Of a stretch of DNA of 56,151 bases, positions 33,640 to 41,334 are shown piece after piece. The position numbers were made by a program, and so were the translations under genes. Each line of letters starts with the position of its first letter. The stretch's first letter is position 1. The DNA comes from Lachnoclostridium sp. UBA5890 (GTDB taxonomy: Bacteria > Bacillota > Clostridia > Lachnospirales > Lachnospiraceae). Under the pieces are notes generated by a model. It did not search any database. It was given only the letters and a program-made list of their open reading frames with translations, and had not been told where the DNA came from. The stretch covers positions 1 to 56,151 of the forward strand of contig DJEU01000063.1 in NCBI GenBank assembly GCA_002431395.1, written 5' to 3'.

Positions 33640-34206
33640 TATAAAAATGTAAAACAGCAGGATACAAAACAGGTTGAACAGCAAGTTGAAAATAATGCAA
33701 ATTTGCAGAAAACCTATCAGGAAAAGGAATTTGATTTGGGATTTCAGAACAAAACTGCAGTCAAATTGGAAAGTAATGACGAAAAGAATTTGCTTTTAAA
33801 AATAGATGAAGAAAGCATAAATTTAAGTGAGGACAAAGACCTTTACTTTAATTTCGATTTTTGCAAATTAAAAGCAAAAGATCTTGATGCAGATGGAATA
33901 AAAGAAATATTAGTGTTGTTTTATGGGGGAGCAAGTGGAACGTTTCAGGATTTTTGCATGGTTAAATATGACGGAGTGAAATGGATGAGTGTTCCGTGTG
34001 ATTGGAATCCGGATGATGACGCGGATAATATAAAATTAGGAAAAGGTCAACAACTTCGCTATCGCTTTTTTAAAGCCGGAAAAAACAACATTGATATTTC
34101 TTATGATGTTTATGAAGATGGGAAGGAAGAGGCTGTTAAGAAAGTTCATGTAAAAATATATTTTAATAAGAAAAAGACAAAATTATGTGTACAATTCCAG
34201 AATTAA
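33640..34206 (+). pseudogene. 3' fragment of the IS-split lipoprotein gene
   Basis: An open frame of about 188 codons with no proper start. It begins with a linker (KNVKQQDTKQVEQQVENN) and continues as a soluble domain with DLDADGIKEILVLFYGGASGTFQDF, an FG-GAP/dockerin-like calcium-binding type loop (D-x-D-x-D-G) also seen in VCBS-like lipoproteins. A TTG at 33703 could start a short product, but there is no ribosome site. It is best read as the rest of the gene starting at 31891. Confidence 0.7.
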
Positions 34207-34291
34207 GTTTAAAATGACAGAGGGGGAGTGATAGGACATGTCCCTGCGAAATCAGAAGATAGAAGGCTTATGGACTAGGAAGGATTTTATT

Positions 34292-35407
34292 ATGTTAAAG
34301 AAAATTAGTATTTACAAAAGAATATTAATGTTGCTCGTATTATGCACTGTTTTTTTAATCCCGGTTACTCGGTGTCACGCGGAAGAAATGCAGTATTATA
34401 CTTCTGGAATGTATACGTATTATGTGATTAATGAACCGGAAAAAGAAATCTCAATTTGTGCAATTTCTTCTACGGCTAAGAAGATAGTTATTCCATCTGA
34501 ACTTGATGGCTATCAAGTGAGCCGGATTGGTTATCCGGAAGGAGATCATTATGAGGAAGCGAAAAAACTTGGTGGGGACATTGCTCAATGCATGGAAGAG
34601 CTTGTTATCCCAGATACAGTAAAAAGAGTGCAGGCGCTTTCCTTTTATGAATGCAAAAAATTATCCAAGGTAACATTGCCGGAAGATATTATTTTGGGAT
34701 ATGCGTGTTTTTCCGGGTGTGACAGCTGGAAAAATATTGTATTGCCCAAAAATACTTTTTGTGAAGATGCAGCACTCCCAGGCAATATAGATTCTCTGCA
34801 GATCAGCAATTCTATTTTTGGCGAGGGTGTCATAACCGGCAAAGCGAATCGAATTTTACTGTCGCCTAAGCAAAATACAGTGTTTGATATGGGAGGATCG
34901 TGGGTATCTGTAAAGCTAAAAGAACTGTATTCATCGAAGCAAGTAACAAAACTGTTGTTTAACGGTGTAGATGGAGAAAATGCAGTCGAAAAATTATATG
35001 TCAATGGGAGAGATACCAAAGTAGAGGCAAACGAATCCCGTGGACATGCAGTTTTAGGAAAAGTTTCTTTTGGCGAAATCTTTACAGTGGAAAATGCAAA
35101 AGCAATTTCATTTGCCAAAAAGCACAAAATTACTTATCACATAAAAAAGGCTGGCAAAGTGAAAAAGGCTGTTTGTAAAAAGAAGGCCGGAAAATATCTT
35201 TACACTTGGAAGAAGGTAAAAACTGCGGTGCATACTTTCAAATATAACAAAAAATGGAAGAAGAATACAAAAGAAGTACCGACTGTTTATAAGGTTTATG
35301 GAAAGAAAACAAAAACCGGAAGATATCGGCTTCTCGCGATAACCAAGGCAAAACGATACACTACAGAGTGCAAATATATAAAGGCTGTACCGGTACATGA
35401 GTGGTGA
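34292..35407 (+). CDS. Secreted LRR_5-like protein
   Basis: A 371-residue secreted protein. The signal peptide (LMLLVLCTVFLIPVTRCHAEE) is followed by a region with BspA-like repeats (IVIPSELDGYQVSRIG, MEELVIPDTVKRVQALSFYECKKLSKVTLP). The last 90 residues are very basic and rich in K, Y and W (AGKVKKAVCKKKAGKYLYTW), a pattern seen in Lachnospiraceae surface proteins that may stick to wall polymers. AGGAAGG lies eight bases before the ATG at 34292; the frame is open further upstream without a better start. Confidence 0.72.
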   Translation: MLKKISIYKRILMLLVLCTVFLIPVTRCHAEEMQYYTSGMYTYYVINEPEKEISICAISSTAKKIVIPSELDGYQVSRIGYPEGDHYEEAKKLGGDIAQCMEELVIPDTVKRVQALSFYECKKLSKVTLPEDIILGYACFSGCDSWKNIVLPKNTFCEDAALPGNIDSLQISNSIFGEGVITGKANRILLSPKQNTVFDMGGSWVSVKLKELYSSKQVTKLLFNGVDGENAVEKLYVNGRDTKVEANESRGHAVLGKVSFGEIFTVENAKAISFAKKHKITYHIKKAGKVKKAVCKKKAGKYLYTWKKVKTAVHTFKYNKKWKKNTKEVPTVYKVYGKKTKTGRYRLLAITKAKRYTTECKYIKAVPVHEW

Positions 35408-35450
35408 TTTGTAGGAAGTTATTGTAAACTATCATTTATTCGTAGAAAAG

Positions 35451-35486
35451 ACCGTTCGTCACAAAAAAGCGACGCTTGTCACAAAA
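35451..35486 (+). promoter_or_regulatory. Two LytTR-type direct repeats before the peptide operon
   Basis: ACCGTTCGTCACAAAA (35451) and GACGCTTGTCACAAAA (35471) are spaced by exactly 20 bases. They are the same box as in the 30564-30640 array, and the distance from repeat to -35 box is identical (four bases between them). ACCGTTCGT matches every position of the LytTR consensus. Confidence 0.78.
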
Positions 35487-35489
35487 GAG

Positions 35490-35519
35490 TTGAAAATGTA
35501 GAGGATTGGAGAGTAGAAT
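35490..35519 (+). promoter_or_regulatory. Promoter of the peptide-ACP-ligase operon
   Basis: TTGAAA (35490-35495) and TAGAAT (35514-35519) are spaced by 18 bases. Transcription would start near 35526, just before the AAAGGAGGG ribosome site of the 19-residue peptide. An upstream ATG at 35518 overlaps the -10 box and so cannot be the start. Confidence 0.65.
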
Positions 35520-35541
35520 GAAGGGGAAAGGAGGGAGCGCT

Positions 35542-35601
35542 ATGTTTCTTGGAACCGACGATTTTTGGGATTGGTTACGCAAAATTTTAGGAGGTAAATA
35601 A
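35542..35601 (+). CDS. 19-residue amphipathic peptide, first gene of the operon
   Basis: The frame encodes MFLGTDDFWDWLRKILGGK. Evidence that it is translated: a perfect AAAGGAGGG eight bases before the ATG, placement directly behind a promoter with regulatory boxes, and a stop 47 bases before the next gene. The peptide has a neutral net charge, three negative then three positive residues, and F/W/L/I spaced to form one face of a helix. It has no signal peptide. In size, amphipathicity and the C-terminal GK it recalls phenol-soluble modulins, which in staphylococci are driven by the LytTR regulator AgrA, but there is no real sequence match. It could be a signal, a toxin, a modification substrate or a leader peptide. 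Confidence 0.6.
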   Translation: MFLGTDDFWDWLRKILGGK

Positions 35602-35648
35602 CAAAAGATAACAATAATATTATAAGAAAAATAAAGGGGGTGGGAGTT

Positions 35649-36632
35649 TTGAATTATAAAATTCCAATAATTCCATACAATGAATTTTGGCTGGATTGTG
35701 ATACAGAAACTTTGTATTCTATAATATATAGTATGAATCAGAAATACAAAGTTCATTTTTATGAAAATAATTATACGTATGATCTTCTGAGAGTACCTTC
35801 GCCATCAGGAGAATTTTTTGGAGAAATACGTTTGCATCAGCAATTTATTGAATTAAGGGAAAAAGTATTGGATATTGTTGAGAAACGACGTTTTAATAAT
35901 GTAACCAATGCAATTGATACCATAAAAAAATGGATTGAGAACGGATATCTGGTTCAAGCAGGCGTTGATTTGTATTATTGGATTGAGGGAAATTGTTGTT
36001 ATAACAAACATCATGTAGAGCATTATACTTTGATCCATGGATATGATGAAGAGCAGAATAAATTTTATGTCATGGAAACGGATAATGAATGTTATCGAGA
36101 ATTTCTAGTGGAAGAAGAGCTATTGGCGACTGCAATGTCAGAAGCAAATACCTTGGCATTTCATGCATTTGCGATGGAAATACGTCCACTACATGAAATG
36201 AATCAGTTATATACGGTGAAAAAATTGGTTTCAAATGCAAAAAAGATATGTCGTTCCATACGACCATTGTTGCATGATTCTTTTTGGGTTTTTACACAAG
36301 ATCAGTATCGACAAGGCTTTTATCGAGATATGACAGTAATGTACATCTTGCAGATTAATTGTCGTATGAAAGCCAATCGATTATTGTTTGAATATTTGAA
36401 ACAGTATAATAAACTTTCCGCGCTTGATGAATTGCATGAGGTATGTGCAGAAACAGAAAAGAGATGGTCGATGCTGAGGGCTAGAGTTTCGAAGTTATAT
36501 TTCAAAGAAAATGCAAGAGAACGGATGATAGAACAAAATGTAATTATTCGTGATCTTTTAAAAACAGAAAGAAATATGTGGAAAAACTTTATTAAAATAG
36601 GGAAACAGATTTATCTTCCAGAAAAAATATAA
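35649..36632 (+). CDS. BtrH/C39-like papain-fold protein, putative acyltransferase
   Basis: A 327-residue protein without signal peptide. An N-terminal cysteine (WLDCDTETLYSIIY, C about residue 15) and the later stretch GYLVQAGVDLYYW...YNKHHVEHYTLIHGYDEEQNKFYVMETDNE have the layout of the BtrH N-terminal/peptidase C39-like fold (Cys, then His in H-Y-x-L-I-x-G-Y-D, then Asp). BtrH moves an acyl group from an acyl carrier protein to an antibiotic; an ACP gene follows here after 16 bases, which supports an acyl-transfer role. The C-terminal half is helical and basic. It starts at TTG behind AAAGGGGGT. The family call is from motif layout only. Confidence 0.55.
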   Translation: MNYKIPIIPYNEFWLDCDTETLYSIIYSMNQKYKVHFYENNYTYDLLRVPSPSGEFFGEIRLHQQFIELREKVLDIVEKRRFNNVTNAIDTIKKWIENGYLVQAGVDLYYWIEGNCCYNKHHVEHYTLIHGYDEEQNKFYVMETDNECYREFLVEEELLATAMSEANTLAFHAFAMEIRPLHEMNQLYTVKKLVSNAKKICRSIRPLLHDSFWVFTQDQYRQGFYRDMTVMYILQINCRMKANRLLFEYLKQYNKLSALDELHEVCAETEKRWSMLRARVSKLYFKENARERMIEQNVIIRDLLKTERNMWKNFIKIGKQIYLPEKI

Positions 36633-36648
36633 TAGAGGAGTGAAAGAA

Positions 36649-36903
36649 TTGAAAAAAGATACAAAAGAAATTATTTTTGAATTAATTCGTTTAAATGCTC
36701 CACGAGGAGTACAGGTGGAATTGAAAGAAAATACCACGTTTTTTGGTGATTTAAAGTATGACTCTCTTGCGCTGATCAGTTTGCTGGCTGATGTAGAGGA
36801 AGAGTTTCAACTTGAATTTGATGATATGGAGGAAAGTCTGGAAGCTTTTGAAAATATACATACATTTATTGAGTTTGTGGACAAATATGTGGAGGGAGAA
36901 TAA
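36649..36903 (+). CDS. Acyl/peptidyl carrier protein
   Basis: An 84-residue acidic four-helix carrier protein. The phosphopantetheine attachment serine is S39 in FGDLKYDSLALISLLADVEEEF, which matches the D-S-L motif, and the acidic recognition helix follows (DDMEESLEAFENIHTFIEFV). It starts at TTG with GAGGAG nine bases upstream. The genes on both sides (BtrH-like transferase and adenylate-forming ligase, three bases apart) indicate a dedicated carrier for a specialised acyl group and not the fatty-acid synthesis ACP. Confidence 0.88.
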   Translation: MKKDTKEIIFELIRLNAPRGVQVELKENTTFFGDLKYDSLALISLLADVEEEFQLEFDDMEESLEAFENIHTFIEFVDKYVEGE

Positions 36904-36906
36904 GGA

Positions 36907-38121
36907 ATGTTTGAGCAGATGGTCAAAGAAGCATATGAGGAAGTTGAAGTCTATCGGAATAAATTAAACGGGAGAAAACTGGAATGGAAAAATTTTGATA
37001 AAGATTTTAGTGAGCTTCCGCTTTTAGAAAAGAATGATATTCTTGGACATGAAGGGGATATGATTCCGCCAAGATATATTATGGATTTTTATAATGAGGA
37101 ATTGCTGGATACGCATACATCTGGTTCGACCGGAAAGTGTCTTGAGGTATACTGGAGAGCAGAGGATGCAAAAAAGTCAATGTATCCATTGTGGTTTTAT
37201 CGAAGAAAATATTACGGAATTGAACCGTGGGATAAAAAATGCCAGTTTTATACAGTTGGTCAAAATGAAAACGAGGATGAAGACGGAAAGCGTTATGTGA
37301 GAAACGGTTTGGATTTTTCAAAAGCAAATCTGACAGAAGAACGTTTGGTTGATATTTATAAGGAAATGTGCAGTTATGGACCGGCATGGCTGCTCCTTCA
37401 ACCCTGTATAGCAGAACTTTTATGTCAGGTAAAGGAAATGCATCATTTACCTAAAATAGAAACTCTTTGTTATATTGAAATGACGGGGGAAATGTTACAT
37501 AAGAATTTACGGAACCGAATAAAAGAATGTTTTGAGGTGCCGATTGCCAATCAATATGGTATGAACGAGATGAATTCAATCGCTTATGAGTGCCCAAATG
37601 GAAATCTACACTGCATAGAACAAAATGTATATGTGGAAATACTGGATGAAAATGGAAGGCGACGACAGGATGGAATCGATGGTGATATTTATGTGACGAC
37701 AAAAAACAACAAGGTTATGCCATTGATTCGATACCGGACAGGAGATCGGGGAAAACTTTTGCCCAATACATGCACTTGCGGTATGAAAGGAAAAGTTCTG
37801 GAATTGCAGGAAGGGCGTGAAAATGATTGGATTCAGATGAAAAATGGAGAGCGTCGGACAGCTTATATTTTTGTTCGCGTTATAGAAATTGTAAATGAAA
37901 TCACAGATAATGCGATTAAGCAATACCAAATTTTACAAAAAGAGTATGATCAGTTTGAGGTAAAACTGGTATGCCGTAGCTGGAATGAAGAAATGAAGCA
38001 GTTGTTTGTTCGCTTGCTTCAAGAAGAAATACCGTATGCCAAAGTTGAATTTCAGAGGGAAGATAATTTGTTTCCAGAAGGAACGGGAAAACGGAGATTT
38101 TTTAGAAACCTTATAAAGTGA
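36907..38121 (+). CDS. PaaK/CapK-like adenylate-forming ligase
   Basis: A 404-residue member of the phenylacetate-CoA ligase (PaaK) branch of the ANL superfamily. The P-loop DTHTSGSTGKCLEVYW lies near residue 68, an NQYGMNEMNSIAYEC motif near 217, the RYRTGDRG adenylate-binding motif near 275, and a Cys-rich TCTCGMKGKV typical of this branch. The C-terminal lysine is probable in GTGKRRFF. It activates a carboxylic acid with ATP and probably loads it on the ACP encoded just before it. The substrate cannot be told. Confidence 0.88.
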   Translation: MFEQMVKEAYEEVEVYRNKLNGRKLEWKNFDKDFSELPLLEKNDILGHEGDMIPPRYIMDFYNEELLDTHTSGSTGKCLEVYWRAEDAKKSMYPLWFYRRKYYGIEPWDKKCQFYTVGQNENEDEDGKRYVRNGLDFSKANLTEERLVDIYKEMCSYGPAWLLLQPCIAELLCQVKEMHHLPKIETLCYIEMTGEMLHKNLRNRIKECFEVPIANQYGMNEMNSIAYECPNGNLHCIEQNVYVEILDENGRRRQDGIDGDIYVTTKNNKVMPLIRYRTGDRGKLLPNTCTCGMKGKVLELQEGRENDWIQMKNGERRTAYIFVRVIEIVNEITDNAIKQYQILQKEYDQFEVKLVCRSWNEEMKQLFVRLLQEEIPYAKVEFQREDNLFPEGTGKRRFFRNLIK

Positions 38122-38261
38122 TATAAGGGTGTTAAATGATCAAGGTATAAAGTATATTAGGAAGAAATCTTATGCAAATATAAGAAGAAAGGAGTGCGAA
38201 TATAGGAGGAGCAGAAAGATTTTGACTTGATATAAATAAAAAAATATTGGAGGAAATTTTT

Positions 38262-38621
38262 ATGTACATGATTAAAAAAATAGTTTGTGGTTTTGCAGTG
38301 TTTGGTGTACTGGCTACAAGCGGAATACTTTCTACTACACAGGATGTGAAAGCAGTGCAGGATGTTTGTGAGGTCAAAATGCGTGAGAATGGCTCATACC
38401 GTTATTTTTATACATATACGGAGTGTTATAGAAATTATAAGTATAGGTTAAATGCATATCTCAACCAAAGTTCTAATAGTCAAATATGTTCTTGGGGTGA
38501 AAAAAGTGGAGTTGGGTTGATTAAATTTAAAACCTTTGACCATCCAACTTCCAAAAGTAGTGGTTTACAAATCGCAGATTTTTATGCACATCGTACAACA
38601 ACTAGGCTTTCGACAAAATAA
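38262..38621 (+). CDS. Small secreted protein of unknown family
   Basis: A 119-residue product with a clear signal peptide (MIKKIVCGFAVFGVLATSGI...VKA) and a mature part of about 85 residues rich in Y, R, S and T with three cysteines (DVCEVK, TECYRN, QICSWG). GGAGGAAATTTTT precedes the ATG; an ATG two codons later is possible. It lies between the ligase and lipoprotein genes of the operon, with about 140 bases upstream that contain a possible -10 box (TATAAA) but no clear promoter. A bacteriocin-like or signal function is possible; no family was recognised. Confidence 0.65.
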   Translation: MYMIKKIVCGFAVFGVLATSGILSTTQDVKAVQDVCEVKMRENGSYRYFYTYTECYRNYKYRLNAYLNQSSNSQICSWGEKSGVGLIKFKTFDHPTSKSSGLQIADFYAHRTTTRLSTK

Positions 38622-38652
38622 TTTAATTGGTAAATTGAAAATATTGTTTAAT

Positions 38653-38679
38653 GCCTGGCAGTAAAAATTGCTGCCAGGC
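38653..38679 (+). terminator. GC-rich hairpin between secreted protein and lipoprotein genes
   Basis: GCCTGGCAG and CTGCCAGGC form a 9-bp stem with a 9-base AT loop. There is no T-tract, and the AAAGGAGG of the next gene follows at once, so it may be a processing/stability element and not a full terminator. Confidence 0.5.
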
Positions 38680-38697
38680 GTAAGAAAGGAGGACAAT

Positions 38698-39786
38698 ATG
38701 AAACGTTTATTTATTTTGTTGCTTTGTTTATCTTTGATTTTATGCTCGTGTGGAAGCAGCCAGGAAAAACAGAAAACTAAAAAAGTCATAAATTCTGCTC
38801 CGGAGTACGAAGTTGAATGGATTGATACATCTCATATTACATTGGCAGATTCTATTAATGTCAGTGTCTGTGATAATAAAGTATATTTTAAACAGATTAT
38901 TTATCCGGAAGATAACAAAGAAATCGGGGAATACAATGTTTGTACTTATGATATGTTAGAAGGGACATGGACGGAGTTAAAGTCGATTCCTGGGAAAGAC
39001 AAGATAGATAAACTGGGACGGATATATGCTTTGGCAAAAAGCCTAGATGGAAATTGGTATTTTCAATATATATCCAAATGGAACGATCAAGAGAAGCGCT
39101 ATATGAATTACGGATTTGCACGAGTGACTGAAGAGGGAGAAGTCGATGAGATGGAACTTCCGAAAGAAATGCAAGAAAAAGGATTGGGCGTATCTCAGTT
39201 TAAAATAAGAACAGATGGAAAAATTAGTATGAAAGTTACTACAGAGAAGGAAGATGAGGAAGTCGGAGCGGATTTAGAAGCGAGAGTAGCCTTGTATGAT
39301 CCGGTGGATAAATCCTGTGAGCTTTATGAAGATATGCATTTTGGCATGTACGATTTATTGTCGATAGAAGATGACTTTTTTTGTTACAGTATGACAGGCA
39401 GAAAGTGTGGATATAATGTCAAAAATCCGTCAACTGGAGATGTGATACAGCGAGAAATTGTTTGTGAGGGTGAGCCTCCTCAGGAAAAAGGCGGATGGAG
39501 AGCAGAACCATTAACCTATGAGATAGCCAGCTGTGATGAAGATGATAATATATATATGCTTAATGCTGGGGGAATATACGGTGGATATTACAAAGATAAA
39601 GAAATGAAACAGATTATACCGAGATCGGTTATTTTGCAGTTAAAGTTACGGGACGATAATAGTGTGTCCGATTTTTGGCGAGGAACAGAGTCAGATTACA
39701 CAGATTTTTATGCGTTGATTCCGACTTATCTAGAGAATGGAAAAGAAACTGTCAAATTGGCACATATTAAGAGGAAAGGTGCTTAA
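38698..39786 (+). CDS. Lipoprotein of the peptide-ACP-ligase cluster
   Basis: A 362-residue lipoprotein: signal peptide RLFILLLCLSLILCSCG with lipobox LCSC, then a body with repeated strand-rich units (VYFKQIIYPEDNKEIGEYNVCTYDM, GNWYFQYISKWNDQ, NIYMLNAGGIYGGYYKD) that suggest a beta-propeller. It has the same plan as the 29431, 30715 and 41335 proteins but a distinct signal peptide. AAGGAGG precedes the ATG. Its place between ligase genes suggests a role in immunity, sensing or delivery of the product; this is inference. Confidence 0.7.
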   Translation: MKRLFILLLCLSLILCSCGSSQEKQKTKKVINSAPEYEVEWIDTSHITLADSINVSVCDNKVYFKQIIYPEDNKEIGEYNVCTYDMLEGTWTELKSIPGKDKIDKLGRIYALAKSLDGNWYFQYISKWNDQEKRYMNYGFARVTEEGEVDEMELPKEMQEKGLGVSQFKIRTDGKISMKVTTEKEDEEVGADLEARVALYDPVDKSCELYEDMHFGMYDLLSIEDDFFCYSMTGRKCGYNVKNPSTGDVIQREIVCEGEPPQEKGGWRAEPLTYEIASCDEDDNIYMLNAGGIYGGYYKDKEMKQIIPRSVILQLKLRDDNSVSDFWRGTESDYTDFYALIPTYLENGKETVKLAHIKRKGA

Positions 39787-39890
39787 TCATAATCAAATTC
39801 AGCAGGCGGATTCGGTGATTTTGCTAATTTATGATCCAATGATAAAATCATTTTTTACGGGAAATTACATTTGAAATAGGGAGAAAATCA

Positions 39891-41240
39891 ATGTGGAACC
39901 TTGAACGTTATAAAGAAAATATAGCTCTTTATCTGGAATCCGGTGAAACTATTTCTTACCAACAAATAGCACAAAGCCAAAAGGAAATTGGTAGTGTTTT
40001 GCGGGGGCGAACGGTAGCGGTATTAGTATGCCGTAATACGTTAGGATGTATATTATGCTATCTTTCTTTAATGCGAAAAGATATTGTCCCGCTTCTGTTA
40101 CCGGCCAATTTGGAAGAACAAGAAGTTTTGCGAATAACACAAGCTTACAGAGCAAAATATTTATGTTGCTGTAGGGGGTATTTAAGTCAAAACTGGAATC
40201 CTCTTATTGCGATAGAGGATTATAATATTTATGAGATTCCAAATTGGAAAAAAACAGAGATGTCAAAAGACCTGGCGTTGCTTTTGACAACATCCGGAAG
40301 TACAGGAGACAGCCGATGTGTAAGATTGAGCAAAACAAATATAAAGAGCAATGCGGTATCAATTTGCCAATATCTGAAATTGACACAAAATGAACGTGCG
40401 ATAACTTCATTACCTTTTCATTATACATATGGGTTATCTGTAATTCACAGCCATCTTTTATGTGGGGCATCGCTATTATTAACGGACAAAAATATATTAC
40501 AAAAAGAATTTTGGCAGTTTGCTGAGAGCAAAGGTGCGACTTCATTTGCAGGAGTTCCCTTTAATTATGAGATGATGAATCGCTTCGGTTTGCTGGAAAA
40601 ACTGCCAAAATCGATCAAAATATTGACACAAGCGGGAGGAAGGCTGGAACCAGAACTTCAAGAAAAGATAGCACAACTGGCGATACAACGGAAAATACTC
40701 TTTTATATTATGTATGGTCAAACAGAAGCCACAGCAAGGATTAGTTATCTTCCACCCTCTTTAGCTCTGGAAAAAGCAGGGTGTGTAGGAAAGGCTATTC
40801 CGGGAGGAAAAATCTGGATATCAGAGGACGATGAAGTGTGTTATCAGGGGAATAATGTTTGTCTTGGTTATGCAAAGTCATATCGAGATTTGAAAAAAGA
40901 AGATGAAAATAATGGAGTTCTTTATACAGGAGATATCGGTTATCTAGAAGACGGATTATTGTACATTGAAGGACGAAAAAAACGTGAAGTCAAAATCAAT
41001 GGAAGACGGATCCGTTTAGAACATTTGGAAGAAAATTGGAAAAAGTATTTTCGCAGTAATATGGTGTGTTCTTTTGATGATTCCAAATTGTATCTGTTAG
41101 TGGAAGGCAAAATTTCTGAAGAAAATGTAAAGAAACTTAGAGAGTGGATTCCGATATTGGAAAAAGATATTATTGCTCGGGAGGTTGATAAACTTCCGCG
41201 AAAGGCAAATGGGAAGGTTAATGTTGCTTTTCGCGCTTAA
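39891..41240 (+). CDS. AMP-binding ligase / stand-alone adenylation enzyme
   Basis: A 449-residue ANL-superfamily enzyme, shorter than usual (about 500-550). The A3 loop is LLLTTSGSTGDSRCVRLS near residue 133, A5 is MYGQTEATARI near 280, A7 is YTGDIGY, A8 is GRKKREVKINGRRI, and the A10 lysine is in LPRKANGKVN at the end. It activates an acid or amino acid as an adenylate; with no second carrier gene here it may use the ACP at 36649. AGGGAG precedes the ATG. It is the last gene before a separate promoter. Confidence 0.88.
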   Translation: MWNLERYKENIALYLESGETISYQQIAQSQKEIGSVLRGRTVAVLVCRNTLGCILCYLSLMRKDIVPLLLPANLEEQEVLRITQAYRAKYLCCCRGYLSQNWNPLIAIEDYNIYEIPNWKKTEMSKDLALLLTTSGSTGDSRCVRLSKTNIKSNAVSICQYLKLTQNERAITSLPFHYTYGLSVIHSHLLCGASLLLTDKNILQKEFWQFAESKGATSFAGVPFNYEMMNRFGLLEKLPKSIKILTQAGGRLEPELQEKIAQLAIQRKILFYIMYGQTEATARISYLPPSLALEKAGCVGKAIPGGKIWISEDDEVCYQGNNVCLGYAKSYRDLKKEDENNGVLYTGDIGYLEDGLLYIEGRKKREVKINGRRIRLEHLEENWKKYFRSNMVCSFDDSKLYLLVEGKISEENVKKLREWIPILEKDIIAREVDKLPRKANGKVNVAFRA

Positions 41241-41246
41241 ATCGTT

Positions 41247-41262
41247 GTCGTTTGTCGTGAAT
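41247..41262 (+). promoter_or_regulatory. Single LytTR-type box before the 41335 lipoprotein gene
   Basis: GTCGTTTGTCGTGAAT matches the repeats at 30585 and 35451 in 9 to 12 positions and lies two bases before the -35 box TTGATT. It starts seven bases after the ligase stop codon. Only one good copy is seen, unlike the other two promoters. Confidence 0.6.
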
Positions 41263-41264
41263 TG

Positions 41265-41292
41265 TTGATTTTTTGGGAAAATATGGTATACT
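41265..41292 (+). promoter_or_regulatory. Promoter of the 41335 lipoprotein gene
   Basis: TTGATT (41265-41270) and TATACT (41287-41292) are spaced by 16 bases, the same boxes and spacing as the promoter at 30644-30671. The surrounding bases (GTTGATTTTTGGxAAA) are also alike, so the two promoters are duplicates. Confidence 0.78.
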
Positions 41293-41334
41293 GTAGTAAG
41301 TGTTTTAAATACGTATAAAAGGAGCATTAACACT

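Larger units (their letters stand above)
31975..33640 (-). mobile_element. IS110-family insertion sequence (ends approximate)
   Basis: A single IS110-type transposase gene with a short downstream flank (about 75 bases) and a long upstream flank (about 330 bases) separates the two halves of a lipoprotein gene. No terminal inverted repeats or target duplication can be seen, as is usual for this family, so the exact ends cannot be fixed; the left end lies near 31965-32040 and the right end near 33530-33640. Confidence 0.75.

Noticed and set aside
35518..35541. ATG at 35518 as start of a 27-residue form of the small peptide
   Set aside because: It overlaps the predicted -10 box and would lie before the transcription start, while the ATG at 35542 has a perfect ribosome site.
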